Of a stretch of DNA of 37,205 nucleotides, positions 29,229-37,205 are shown in pieces; within the stretch, counting starts at the first letter, position 1, and each line of letters begins with the position of its first letter. This DNA is from Nitratireductor sp. GTDB lineage: Bacteria > Pseudomonadota > Alphaproteobacteria > Rhizobiales > Rhizobiaceae. Below the pieces are notes generated by a model, which did not search any database, was not told where the DNA came from, and saw nothing but the letters and a program-made list of their open reading frames with translations. Location of the stretch: contig JAGRLT010000124.1 in the NCBI GenBank assembly GCA_020441665.1, forward strand, positions 1 to 37,205. Reading direction: 5' to 3'. The position numbers and the translations under genes are program-made.

Positions 29229-30365
29229 ATGCGAGTCCCGGCCTGCATCCTTGTCCGCATCCTGTCCTTCGCGCTTCTGGCGGCGGCGGCGCGAACCCCG
29301 GCCCTGGCCTTCGAGGTGACCGGCACGGCAGGCCGGACGATCGAGGTAACACCGCTCGCCGGCTTCAGCGAACCCTGGGCGATGACCTTCCTGCCCGATG
29401 GTCGCATGCTGGTGACCGAGAAGGCGGGCCGTCTGCTGCTGGTTGCCGCCGATGGCGGCGACCGCAAGCCGGTCGCCAATCTGCCGCTGGTCGATTACGG
29501 CGGTCAGGGCGGGCTTGGCGATGTCGTGCTGCATCCCGACTTTGCCCGCAACCGCCTTGTCTACTTCTCCTATGTCGAGCCGGGCGAGGCCGGGACACGC
29601 GGCGCGGTCGTCGCCAGGGCCGTTCTGGGCGGCAGTGCCGGCGAGCCGGCGCTTGAGACTGTCGAGGTGATCTGGCGCCAGCAGCCCAAGGTCGAGGGCA
29701 GGGCGCATTACAGCCACCGCATCGCCTTTTCCCCCGACGGTGATCTCTTCATCACTTCGGGCGACCGCCAGAAGCAGACGCCCGCCCAGGACATGAAACA
29801 GGCGCTTGGCAAGATCATCCGCCTCAGGGACGATGGCTCGCTGCCGCCGGACAATCCCTGGCAGGAGGACGGCGATCTGGCCCGCTCCTTCTGGTCGATG
29901 GGCCATCGCAACCTGCTCGGCATCGCCTTCGACGAGGACGGCAGGCTCTGGCAGCATGAAATGGGCCCGCGCCATGGCGACGAGCTCAACCTGGTGCGCA
30001 AGGGAGGAAATTACGGCTGGCCTTTGGTTTCCGAGGGGTTTTATTATTCCGGCGCCCCGATCCCGAACCACGACACCGCGCCGCAATTCGACGCGCCCAC
30101 CGCCTTCTGGGTGCCGACCATCGCGCCCTCGGGCCTCGTCCTCTATTCCGGTTCCCTGTTTCCCGACTGGACCGCCGACGCGCTGATCGGCGGCCTTGCC
30201 TCCAGGGCGCTGATCCATGTGGAGATCGAGGGGCCCGACGCGACAGAAACCGAGCGGTTTTCCTGGGGTGAGCGGATTCGCGAGGTTGAACAGGGGATTG
30301 ACGGCGCGGTCTATGTGCTGGAAGACGGCCCGGTAGGACGACTGTTGAAGATAACGCCCAAATAG
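29229..30365 (+). CDS. PQQ-dependent aldose sugar dehydrogenase-like protein, periplasmic
   Basis: The 378-residue protein starts with a Sec signal peptide (about residues 1-26, ending TPALAF) and continues as a six-bladed propeller of the soluble glucose/sorbosone dehydrogenase family. Family blocks are [81 protein letters not shown] and GGNYGWP. It would oxidise aldoses in the periplasm with PQQ, giving lactones or sugar acids. No PQQ biosynthesis genes are in the window. GGAGGAGAAAGCA precedes the ATG. Products could feed the Entner-Doudoroff genes nearby; that link is inferred. Confidence 0.9.
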   Translation: MRVPACILVRILSFALLAAAARTPALAFEVTGTAGRTIEVTPLAGFSEPWAMTFLPDGRMLVTEKAGRLLLVAADGGDRKPVANLPLVDYGGQGGLGDVVLHPDFARNRLVYFSYVEPGEAGTRGAVVARAVLGGSAGEPALETVEVIWRQQPKVEGRAHYSHRIAFSPDGDLFITSGDRQKQTPAQDMKQALGKIIRLRDDGSLPPDNPWQEDGDLARSFWSMGHRNLLGIAFDEDGRLWQHEMGPRHGDELNLVRKGGNYGWPLVSEGFYYSGAPIPNHDTAPQFDAPTAFWVPTIAPSGLVLYSGSLFPDWTADALIGGLASRALIHVEIEGPDATETERFSWGERIREVEQGIDGAVYVLEDGPVGRLLKITPK

Positions 30366-30420
30366 AACCAAAGTCTGAAACAGTCTATTCTCAAAAAATT
30401 CTGTTGTTTGTGCAAAATAT

Positions 30421-30447
30421 TTTCATTTTCATCTTCACAAAATGAAA
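30421..30447. repeat. 9-bp inverted repeat in an AT-rich intergenic region
   Basis: TTTCATTTT (30421-30429) mirrors AAAATGAAA (30439-30447) with nine bases between. It lies 52 bp before a small gene, in a strikingly AT-rich island (about 30370-30460), and is a candidate operator or a weak terminator for the upstream dehydrogenase gene. Confidence 0.5.
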
Positions 30448-30499
30448 TTACATGGTAAGCACCCTCAATGGATGGATGCAACTTTAGAGGGTAAGAGGG

Positions 30500-30874
30500 A
30501 TGCGCTCCGAAAGGCTCACCCGCTTGTGGGACTCCGCCAAGCATGAATTGCAGAAACACTGGGAAGCAAGCCGCAGGGAGGACCTCGGTGAGCAAGTATG
30601 CGCGGCGCAGAATGCGGTGACGGATGTCCTGGAAGATTATTTCGACGTGCTCAGGATATTGCCCAGCACGGCCAACGACAACACCATTCTCGGCGCGATG
30701 CGCGAAATGCTCAACCGGCTGAACGAGATCAATTCCGAGTTGAACTATCATCTGATCGAATCCGACGAGCGCAAGCTGATCGTACCGCTCGCCATTCAGG
30801 CGGCCGAGATCGCCGGCCTCGATCCAGGCCGCTATCCGGACCGGGATCCGACCCAGGCCTTCAGGACGTTCTGA
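30500..30874 (+). CDS. Small hypothetical protein, helical
   Basis: This 124-residue protein is not recognised. It appears soluble, has no signal peptide, and is largely helical and charged (LWDSAKHELQKHWEAS, AMREMLNRLNEINSELNYHL), with one cysteine. The codon use is like the neighbouring core genes, and the frame is open over its full length with no better overlapping candidate. The ATG at 30500 follows AGAGGGTAAGAGGG. It converges with edd, ending two bases before the edd stop. The upstream AT-rich region with an inverted repeat suggests its own regulated promoter. Function unknown. Confidence 0.65.
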   Translation: MRSERLTRLWDSAKHELQKHWEASRREDLGEQVCAAQNAVTDVLEDYFDVLRILPSTANDNTILGAMREMLNRLNEINSELNYHLIESDERKLIVPLAIQAAEIAGLDPGRYPDRDPTQAFRTF

Positions 30875-30876
30875 TC

Positions 30877-32691
30877 CTAAACGATCGCGCTGGCGCCGGT
30901 ATCGGCACCGCTCACCAATTGCCGGAACCCGGCAAAGAGTTCCCGCCCGATACCATGGCCATTGGCGCTCAGATCGGCTTCCGCCTGCGGCCGCGCGGCC
31001 AGTTCCTGCGGGGTCACCAGCACTTCCAGCGTACCGGCACTGGCATCGAGCCGGATCAGGTCGCCGTCCCTTATCCTGCCGATCGGTCCGCCCTCCTGCG
31101 CTTCCGGCGTCACATGGATCGCCGACAGGATCTTGCCCGAAGCGCCGGACATCCGCCCGTCCGTGACCAGCGCCACCTTGAAACCGCGATCCTGCAGGTC
31201 GCCGAGCGGCGGCACCATCTTGTGCAGTTCCGGCATGCCGTTCGCCTTCGGACCCTGGAAGCGCAGCACGGCGACGAAATCCCGGTCGAGTTCACCGGCC
31301 TTGAAGGCATCGATAATCTCCTGCTGGTCGTGGAAACAGATCGCCGGCGCCTCGATCACGCGGCGTTCTTCCTTTACCGCGGAAATTTTCGAAACCGCCT
31401 TGCCGAGATTGCCGGAAATGACCTTGAGGCCGCCATTGGGTGAAAACGGCGCGTCATGGGTCGCCAGGATTTTCGGATTGCCGCTCGCCTCTGGCGCATC
31501 CTCGAAGACGAGTTCGCCGTCTGCAAGCTTCGGCTCCCGGCCATAGGCGGCAAGTCCCTGTCCCATCACCGTGGCGACATCATCATGCACATAGCCGCCG
31601 GCGATCATCTCGCGGATCAGGAACGGCATGCCGCCCGCCGCATGGAAATGGTTCACATCCGCCAGGCCGTTGGGATAGACCCGCGCCATCAGTGGCACGG
31701 TGTCGGAAAGATCGGCAATGTCCTCGAGCGTCAGGACGATGCCGGCGGCCTTCGCCATGGCGACGAGATGCAGCGTGTGATTGGTCGAGCCGCCGGTGGC
31801 GTGCAGCCCGGCAACCCCGTTGACGACGGAGCGCTCGTCGATCACCCGGCCGGCAGGCAGGAATTCGTTGCCGAGCGCGGTGATCGAAAGCGCCCGTTTG
31901 GCGGCCGCCCGGGTCAGCGCGTCGCGCAGCGGCGTGCCCGGATTGATGAAGCTCGCCCCCGGCAGGTGCAGGCCCATCACCTCCATCAGCATCTGGTTGG
32001 AATTGGCCGTTCCGTAAAAGGTGCAGGTGCCCGGCGAATGATAGGAGGCCGATTCGGCCTTCAGCAATTCGTCCCGGCCGACCTTGCCCTCCGCATAAAG
32101 CTGGCGGATGCGCGCCTTTTCGTCATTGGGCAGGCCCGACGGCATCGGGCCGGCGGGAATGAAGATCGACGGAATATGGCCGAAGGACAGCGCCGCGATC
32201 ACCAGCCCCGGCACGATCTTGTCGCAGATGCCGAGAAACACCGCCGCATCGAACATGTTGTGCGACAGGCCCACGGCGGCGGCCATGGCGATCACGTCGC
32301 GCGAAAACAGCGACAATTCCATCGCCGGCTGGCCCTGGGTGACCCCGTCGCACATGGCGGGAACGCCGCCGGCGACCTGCGCCACGCCGCCCTGTTCGTG
32401 CGCTGCCTGTTTGATGATGTCGGGAAAGTCCTTGTAGGGCGCATGGGCCGACAGCATGTCGTTATAGGCGGTGATGATGCCGAGATTGGGCTTGACGTCG
32501 CCGGCAAGGTCCGCCTTGTCCGCCACGCCGCAGGCGGCGAAGCCATGGGCGAGATTGGAACAGGAAAGCGCCGAGCGGTGCGGTCCGCGGCCCGCCAGTT
32601 CGTCGATCCGGGCAAGATAGGTCTCGCGCGTCCGCCTGCTGCGCTCGCGGATGCGGTTCGTGACGGCTTCGATTTCCTTGCGCGCGCTCAT
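30877..32691 (-). CDS. edd: Phosphogluconate dehydratase Edd
   Basis: Edd dehydrates 6-phosphogluconate to 2-keto-3-deoxy-6-phosphogluconate, the first dedicated step of the Entner-Doudoroff pathway. The 604-residue iron-sulfur enzyme of the IlvD/Edd family has the cluster-associated [14 protein letters not shown] and [10 protein letters not shown], the [17 protein letters not shown] region that separates Edd from Ilv[14 protein letters not shown] and [13 protein letters not shown]. It is the last gene of zwf-pgl-edd, 76 bp after pgl. The eda aldolase is not in the window. Confidence 0.97.
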   Translation of the reverse strand: MSARKEIEAVTNRIRERSRRTRETYLARIDELAGRGPHRSALSCSNLAHGFAACGVADKADLAGDVKPNLGIITAYNDMLSAHAPYKDFPDIIKQAAHEQGGVAQVAGGVPAMCDGVTQGQPAMELSLFSRDVIAMAAAVGLSHNMFDAAVFLGICDKIVPGLVIAALSFGHIPSIFIPAGPMPSGLPNDEKARIRQLYAEGKVGRDELLKAESASYHSPGTCTFYGTANSNQMLMEVMGLHLPGASFINPGTPLRDALTRAAAKRALSITALGNEFLPAGRVIDERSVVNGVAGLHATGGSTNHTLHLVAMAKAAGIVLTLEDIADLSDTVPLMARVYPNGLADVNHFHAAGGMPFLIREMIAGGYVHDDVATVMGQGLAAYGREPKLADGELVFEDAPEASGNPKILATHDAPFSPNGGLKVISGNLGKAVSKISAVKEERRVIEAPAICFHDQQEIIDAFKAGELDRDFVAVLRFQGPKANGMPELHKMVPPLGDLQDRGFKVALVTDGRMSGASGKILSAIHVTPEAQEGGPIGRIRDGDLIRLDASAGTLEVLVTPQELAARPQAEADLSANGHGIGRELFAGFRQLVSGADTGASAIV

Positions 32692-32767
32692 GACGGGCCT
32701 CTTCTGTCTCTGTCCTTGCGGGTATTTTCCACTAAAAACTATTTTCTTTTCGGTCGAACCTCGTCGC

Positions 32768-33451
32768 TCAGGCGCTCCACACCACTCTGAGATCGGGGCA
32801 TTGCTGCAAGACGAAGCGGATCGGCAGATGGCCCGGATCGCCGGGTGCCTGGGCCTGTTCGAAAACGGCGCGCTTTTCCTGGCCTTCGAGATGCAGAAAC
32901 TGGGTATGGGAAGCCGCGATCGCCGCCAGGGTGAGCGTCAGGCGCGGTTCGCCGGCGGCGTCCGCGACAATCGGCAGGATTTGGCGCTTGCCCTCGGCCC
33001 GGCTTGCTTCCGCCAGCCCTTCGGCGCCGGGAAACAGCGAGGCGGTATGGCCGTCCTTGCCCATGCCGAGCACGAGGACGTCGATCGGCAGCTGGGCCTT
33101 CAGCGCCTCCTCGGCATCCCGCGCCGCGGCATCGATCCCGCCGTCGGAAAAGAGCGGAATGAAATGGGCTTTCGCCGCCCTGCCCTGGAGCAGTTCGACG
33201 GTTACCAGCCGCTGATTGGAGCGGGTCGAATTGGGCGGCACGAAGCGCTCGTCGGCAAGCGTCACCCAGACCTTGTGCCAGTCGATTTCGGCCGACGAGA
33301 GCGCCCGGAAGAATCTGACCGGTGTCGAACCGCCCGAAACCGCGAGCAGGGCGCGTCCGCGGCTGCCGATCGCCGCCGAAAGCCGCGCCGCCACTTCCCG
33401 CGCCAGCCAGCGCGCCAGTTCATCGGAGGTGTCGAAGGCGGTGAACTGCAT
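32768..33451 (-). CDS. pgl: 6-phosphogluconolactonase
   Basis: The enzyme hydrolyses 6-phosphogluconolactone to 6-phosphogluconate, between Zwf and Edd. The 227-residue DevB-type protein has [28 protein letters not shown] and [20 protein letters not shown], the family signatures including the catalytic His. It begins seven bases after the zwf stop, so the two are almost certainly cotranscribed and coupled. Confidence 0.95.
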   Translation of the reverse strand: MQFTAFDTSDELARWLAREVAARLSAAIGSRGRALLAVSGGSTPVRFFRALSSAEIDWHKVWVTLADERFVPPNSTRSNQRLVTVELLQGRAAKAHFIPLFSDGGIDAAARDAEEALKAQLPIDVLVLGMGKDGHTASLFPGAEGLAEASRAEGKRQILPIVADAAGEPRLTLTLAAIAASHTQFLHLEGQEKRAVFEQAQAPGDPGHLPIRFVLQQCPDLRVVWSA

Positions 33452-33458
33452 GAAAGGT

Positions 33459-34934
33459 CTAGCCCTCTGCCTCGTGCCAGGTTCGGCCGTCGCGTTCGAT
33501 CAGCGCGATGGACGCGGTCGGCCCCCAGCTTCCGGCGGTGTATTTGGCGGTTTTCTGCGCCGTCGATGCCCAGCCGTCGATCAGCGGATCGATCCATTCC
33601 CAGGCGGCTTCCACCTCGTCGCGGCGCATGAACAGCGTCTGGTTGCCGCGAATGACGTCGAGCAGCAGCCGTTCATAGGCATCGGGCGCGTCGGCTTCGA
33701 AGTTTTCGGCAAACGTCATGTCGAGCGCCACGTCGCGCATCCGCAGGCCGCCGGGACCGGGATCCTTGATCATGATCGATTGCCGGACGCCCTCATCGGG
33801 CTGCAGCCGCAGGATCAGCCGGTTGGGATGCATCTCCGCCCCCGCCTTGCCGAACACATTGTGCGGCACCGGCTTGAACTGCACGACGATTTCCGACACC
33901 CGCGACGGCAGCCGCTTGCCGGTGCGAAGATAGAACGGCACGCCGGCCCAGCGCCAGGTCTCGATCTCCGCCTTGATGGCGACGAAGGTCTCTGTGTCCG
34001 ATCCCTTGTCCTCGATCTCGTCGAGATAGCCGGGCACCGCCTCGCCATGAGCCGCTCCCGCCTTGTACTGGCCGCGCACCGTCACCTGGCCCACCGTGTC
34101 CTGATCGACCGGCTTGAGCGAGCGCAGCACCTTCAGTTTCTCGTCGCGCACCGCATTGGCCTCGATCGAGGCCGGCGGCTCCATGGCGACGAGGCAGAGC
34201 AGCTGCAGCAGATGGTTCTGCACCATGTCGCGGATCGCACCCGACTTGTCGTAATAGTCGCCGCGGCCCTCGACGCCGATCGTCTCGGCCACGGTGATCT
34301 GCACATGGTCGATATGGGCGGCATTCCACACCGGCTGATAGAGCGCATTGGCAAAGCGCAGCACCATCAGGTTCTGCACCGTCTCCTTGCCGAGATAGTG
34401 GTCGATGCGGAAGATCTGGTCCTCGCGGAAATGCTTGCCGACGACCGCGTTGAGCGCGCGGGCGCTGGCCAGATCCTTGCCGATCGGCTTTTCGATGACG
34501 AGGCGGGAACGCTCGCGGATCAGCCCGTTCTGGTCGAGCCGGTCGGCGATATCGCCGAAGATCGACGGCCCGACGGCGAGATAATAGGCCCGCACCCGGT
34601 CTTCGTCACCGAGCAGCGCCTTCAACTCCGCCCAGCCCTTGTCGGACTTGGCATCGACGGCGCAATAGGCGAGCCGCGCCAGGAAGCTGTCGACGTCAGC
34701 CGCGTCCAGCAGGTCGCGCCTGACGTGTTCCTCCAGCGCCTTGCGGGCGAAATCGCGATAGGCTTCTGTCGCCATGTCGGAGCGGGCGGCGCCGATGATG
34801 CGCGAACCATCGACGATCTGGCCCGCCGCATGACGGTGGTAGAGCGCGGGGATGAGCTTGCGCTCGGCGAGATCGCCGGTTCCGCCGAATACGACATAGT
34901 CGAATTCCTCGACTGGGATGACTTGGCTCGACAC
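33459..34934 (-). CDS. zwf: Glucose-6-phosphate 1-dehydrogenase
   Basis: Zwf oxidises glucose 6-phosphate to the lactone with NADP, at the entry to the Entner-Doudoroff and pentose phosphate routes. The 491-residue protein has the Rossmann loop VVFGGTGDLAERKLIPALY, the lysine motif RLVIEKPIGKDL, the active-site signature RIDHYLGKETVQNLM and later YYDKSGAIRDMVQNHLLQ. Translation starts at GTG (34934), preceded by AAGAGGTGCAGC. It is the first gene of zwf-pgl-edd; a CG-centred palindrome lies about 100 bp upstream. Confidence 0.97.
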   Translation of the reverse strand: MSSQVIPVEEFDYVVFGGTGDLAERKLIPALYHRHAAGQIVDGSRIIGAARSDMATEAYRDFARKALEEHVRRDLLDAADVDSFLARLAYCAVDAKSDKGWAELKALLGDEDRVRAYYLAVGPSIFGDIADRLDQNGLIRERSRLVIEKPIGKDLASARALNAVVGKHFREDQIFRIDHYLGKETVQNLMVLRFANALYQPVWNAAHIDHVQITVAETIGVEGRGDYYDKSGAIRDMVQNHLLQLLCLVAMEPPASIEANAVRDEKLKVLRSLKPVDQDTVGQVTVRGQYKAGAAHGEAVPGYLDEIEDKGSDTETFVAIKAEIETWRWAGVPFYLRTGKRLPSRVSEIVVQFKPVPHNVFGKAGAEMHPNRLILRLQPDEGVRQSIMIKDPGPGGLRMRDVALDMTFAENFEADAPDAYERLLLDVIRGNQTLFMRRDEVEAAWEWIDPLIDGWASTAQKTAKYTAGSWGPTASIALIERDGRTWHEAEG

Positions 34935-35029
34935 GCTGCACCTCTTTGCAATGACTGGTTCGCCAAATCGCTGACCGCCGACACATGCTGCAAGCCAGTT
35001 GTGTCAGCGATATGGCGCTTCCCTTCTAA

Positions 35030-35043
35030 TTAAATCGATTTAA
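35030..35043. promoter_or_regulatory. 14-bp perfect palindrome upstream of zwf, LacI-type operator candidate
   Basis: TTAAATCGATTTAA is a perfect palindrome centred on CG, the centre typical of LacI-family operators. On the minus strand it sits between TTGTAA and TAGAAG, which could be the -35 and -10 of the zwf promoter with a 17-base spacer. Binding there would block transcription. Confidence 0.5.
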
Positions 35044-35116
35044 ATTTACAAGAATGGAGTTGCGGCAAATTCCGTGGATTTTGAAAAATTCTGCTGTCCT
35101 TGCCGCGAAAACGCAA

Positions 35117-35149
35117 AAGACCCGCCACAGCCGAAGCCGGGCGGGTCTT
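35117..35149 (-). terminator. Rho-independent terminator after the 78-residue gene
   Basis: AAGACCCGCC (35117-35126) pairs perfectly with GGCGGGTCTT (35140-35149). On the minus strand the stem is followed by TT, giving TCTTTTGCG after the hairpin. It ends the small gene at 35173 and insulates zwf. Confidence 0.8.
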
Positions 35150-35172
35150 GGGAAGGTTCTGGTTCAGGGGGT

Positions 35173-35409
35173 TCAGCGGTCCTGCTTGACGATGATCGGG
35201 GTCAGCAGATCGCCCCAATTGCCGTTGCCGCCATGATGGCGCGCCGAGCGGATGAGTTCCACCGAGACGCCGGCTTCCACGGCCTTCATCACCGACTGGT
35301 TGAGCCGGTGCAGGTCGTTGGCGACCATCCGGATCGCAGCCTGTTCGTCTACCGTCATGGCCGAACCCATCTCCTCGATGCGTTCCTTGACCGGTGGCTT
35401 GGCACTCAT
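35173..35409 (-). CDS. Small conserved-looking hypothetical protein
   Basis: This 78-residue soluble protein has an N-terminal helix (KERIEEMGSAMTVDEQAAIR), then MVANDLHRLNQSVMKAVEAG, and the notable C-terminal RSARHHGGNGNWGDLLTPII. No membrane segment, signal peptide or recognised domain is present. GGAGAACCACC before the ATG and a clean terminator after the stop support a real monocistronic gene. The His-rich and Asn-Gly-rich segment could be a ligand or metal site, but no function can be assigned. Confidence 0.78.
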   Translation of the reverse strand: MSAKPPVKERIEEMGSAMTVDEQAAIRMVANDLHRLNQSVMKAVEAGVSVELIRSARHHGGNGNWGDLLTPIIVKQDR

Positions 35410-35534
35410 GGTGGTTCTCCTGATTGATTTTGCCCGTCGTCAGCAGGACAGGCACTAGTGTCGGGTTCCCGGTGGTTTTAACAAGGCTTTCGTCGCTTGC
35501 AAACGCGACAATCGTGCAAGCCTGTCTTGCGCTT

Positions 35535-35620
35535 TGCAGTTGGGCACGGTAATTTTGTAAAAATTTGTAAAAACCACCTGTTTTCGATCTAGTAAAAATC
35601 TTGTAATTTAAAACAGGCCT
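35535..35620. promoter_or_regulatory. AT-rich promoter with repeated TTTGTAAA-like sites before scfR
   Basis: The region contains TTTTGTAAAAATTTGTAAAAA (two tandem units, about 35553-35574), then AGTAAAAATCTTGTAATTTAAA (about 35591-35612). ScfR/RamB-family regulators are known to bind TTTGCAAA-like sequences, and autoregulation is common, so these are candidate operators. Confidence 0.5.
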
Positions 35621-35651
35621 TTACGAAAGCAAAATCGACAGGTTGCGCCGG

Positions 35652-37073
35652 ATGGCTGAGCAAAAGATATTCGCGGGCCCGCGCATTCGCCGCATCCGCA
35701 ACCAGAAGGGCCTGACCCAGACGGCGATGGCTGACGAACTGGGAATCTCGCCGAGCTATCTCAACCTCGTCGAGCGCAACCAGCGGCCGCTGACGGTTCA
35801 GCTCATCCTCAAGCTCGCCGCCACCTACGACATCAATCTGGAGGAATTGCAGGGCGAGGCGGGTGGCTCGCAGGACGCGCTCAGGGAAGTCTTTGCCGAT
35901 CCGCTGCTGGCCGACGAACTGCCCGGTCCCCAGGAACTGGTGGAAGTGGCCGATGCCGCCCCCAATGCGGCGGCGGGCATCGTCAAGCTCTACCGGGCCT
36001 ATCGCGAGGGCCAGGAACGGCTGAGCGACCTGAAGGATATCCTCGCCCGGGAAGGCCATCCGACATCGCTTGCCGCCGCCCGCCTGCCGGCCGACGAGGT
36101 GCGTGAAAAGCTCGAAGCACGGCCGAACTTCTTTGCCGCGATCGAGGAGGCGGCGGCCGGGTTCGCCGCCGGCCTCGACGGCGGAACCGAGCGCCTCGGC
36201 AGCCTCAAGGAATGGCTGCGCAAGGAACACAACATCGCCGTGCGGCTCCTGCCCGTGCAGACCATGCCGCTCTGGCGCCGCCGCTTCGACCGCCATTCCA
36301 TGCGGCTGTTCCTGTCCGAGCGCCTGTCGCCCTTCGACCAGTTGCGCGAAGTGGCGATGGAAGCCTGCCTGCTCTATATGCCCCAGGCGATCGGTGCGGA
36401 ATTGGAAAAGCTGGCGCTTTCCTCCGACGAAGCCAGGCGCATTGGCCGTTTCGAGCTCGCCCGCTATGCCGCCCACGCTCTGCTGATGCCCTATGACGGC
36501 TTTCTGCCGGCCGCCCAGCGCGCCCGCTACGACATCGATGTGCTGCGCTCGCGCTTTGGCGTATCCTTCGAACAGGCGGCAAACCGCCTGACCATGCTGC
36601 AAAGGCCCAACAGTCAGGGCCTGCCCTTCTTCATGCTGGAGATCGACCACGCCGGAAACCGCTTCCGCGCCGCCGGCGCCCAGGGCTTTCCGAAAATCCG
36701 CTTCGGCGGCAACTGCCCCAAACTGCCGGTTCACGTCGCCTTTTCCCAGCCGGGTCAAATTCTGGTCGAGCACGTCGAAATGCCCGACCAGACCGTGTTT
36801 CTGGTGATCGCGCGCACCCTGGAAGGGCCCCAGGGCGCTTTTGACGAGCGGGTGCGCCGAACGGCGATCCTGCTCGGCTGCCAGGCCGATCTGGCCGGCG
36901 ACACGGTCTATGGCGACGCGCTGAAGGGAACGATCGTCAAGCCGACGCCGATCGGCCAGGCCTGCCGGCTGTGCGAGCGCCAGGGCTGCCTTGCCCGCGC
37001 CGAGCCGCCGCTGACCCGGCCCGCCGGGCTCGACGAATTCGTCTCGGGCCTGAGCGCCTTCGATTTCAGATAG
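35652..37073 (+). CDS. ScfR/RamB-type XRE regulator with degenerate IrrE-like domain
   Basis: The 473-residue transcription regulator starts with an XRE helix-turn-helix (about residues 5-65, IRRIRNQKGLTQTAMADELG, SPSYLNLVERNQRPLT). Next come an IrrE/ImmA-like region (about 210-320) and a C-terminal DUF2083-type domain (about 320-470) with GQACRLCERQGCLARAEPPL. The HExxH zinc-protease motif expected in active IrrE proteins is not visible; the equivalent position reads FDQLREVAMEAC, so proteolysis is unlikely. Relatives (ScfR, RamB, MccR types) control acetate, propionate and short-chain acyl-CoA metabolism. No such genes lie in the window. The ATG at 35652 is preferred to a TTG at 35643. Confidence 0.88.
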   Translation: MAEQKIFAGPRIRRIRNQKGLTQTAMADELGISPSYLNLVERNQRPLTVQLILKLAATYDINLEELQGEAGGSQDALREVFADPLLADELPGPQELVEVADAAPNAAAGIVKLYRAYREGQERLSDLKDILAREGHPTSLAAARLPADEVREKLEARPNFFAAIEEAAAGFAAGLDGGTERLGSLKEWLRKEHNIAVRLLPVQTMPLWRRRFDRHSMRLFLSERLSPFDQLREVAMEACLLYMPQAIGAELEKLALSSDEARRIGRFELARYAAHALLMPYDGFLPAAQRARYDIDVLRSRFGVSFEQAANRLTMLQRPNSQGLPFFMLEIDHAGNRFRAAGAQGFPKIRFGGNCPKLPVHVAFSQPGQILVEHVEMPDQTVFLVIARTLEGPQGAFDERVRRTAILLGCQADLAGDTVYGDALKGTIVKPTPIGQACRLCERQGCLARAEPPLTRPAGLDEFVSGLSAFDFR

Positions 37074-37205
37074 GAGCTTAGAGCCTTTCACGCTCAGATG
37101 GAAGCAGTTTGAATGGATGTATTTTTCGCTCCTGACTAGGAGAATACCGCAGAGCGATGCCCCCTTGGTTCATTGGGCATCGGTCGAGGATTTCGACAAA
37201 GTCAG
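37074..37205. other. Non-coding end of window with a short inverted repeat
   Basis: No gene is evident in these 132 bp. CGATGCCC (37155-37162) pairs with GGGCATCG (37175-37182) across 12 bases, without a T-tract. Confidence 0.5.

Overview
The window reads as chromosomal DNA of a Hyphomicrobiales (Rhizobiales-type) alphaproteobacterium. The base composition is GC-rich with long antisense shadow frames. The gene chain murA, DUF2948, hisD, UPF0262, LMW-phosphatase-like, infA, maf, yacG, tRNA-Phe is a familiar order in this group. A zwf-pgl-edd operon, divergent katG/oxyR and a ScfR-type regulator point the same way. The genus cannot be fixed from the sequence alone.

Layout. 1-127: end of an IS481-type element cut by the window edge, inserted a few bases past the stop of a large SSF-PAS-histidine kinase-receiver protein (136-3618, minus). 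3881-4572: mscL and tRNA-Thr(GGT). 4789-10948: the conserved housekeeping chain listed above, ending in tRNA-Phe(GAA).

10949-16789 is an accessory segment. It holds a truncated unknown gene, a 325-bp internally deleted IS3-family element with both terminal repeats intact, an RpiR regulator, a complete DctP-DctQ-DctM TRAP transporter, and an Asp/Glu/hydantoin-racemase-like enzyme that seems to have lost its second catalytic cysteine. A second IS3 transposase fragment and a possible IS21-like end follow. The most economical reading is an IS-flanked, horizontally acquired uptake and catabolism cassette.

16790-18052: a fungal-type (FCY1-like) cytosine deaminase divergent from a RutR-type regulator. 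The deaminase product, uracil, is the known ligand of RutR. 18059-22143: a surface-glycan set made of a glycosyltransferase-like protein, a 686-residue protein combining a nucleotidyltransferase-like part with a kinase-like C-terminus, and a GT2 glycosyltransferase overlapping it by four bases. 22187-25763: HpaI-type aldolase, a sulfotransferase-like protein divergent from cysQ (whose substrate is the sulfotransferase by-product PAP), and folD, closed by a strong bidirectional terminator. 25870-29170: katG divergent from oxyR.

29229-35409: periplasmic PQQ-type sugar dehydrogenase, a small unknown gene, and the Entner-Doudoroff operon zwf-pgl-edd read leftward, with a perfect 14-bp CG-centred palindrome upstream of zwf, then a small unknown gene. 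35652-37073: a ScfR/RamB-type regulator preceded by repeated TTTGTAAA-like sites. I saw no CRISPR array, no phage structural genes and no complete transposase gene. I did not find an obviously new defence or secretion system. The least explained items are the nucleotidyltransferase-kinase fusion, the Cys-to-Ser racemase homologue and the deleted IS3 element.
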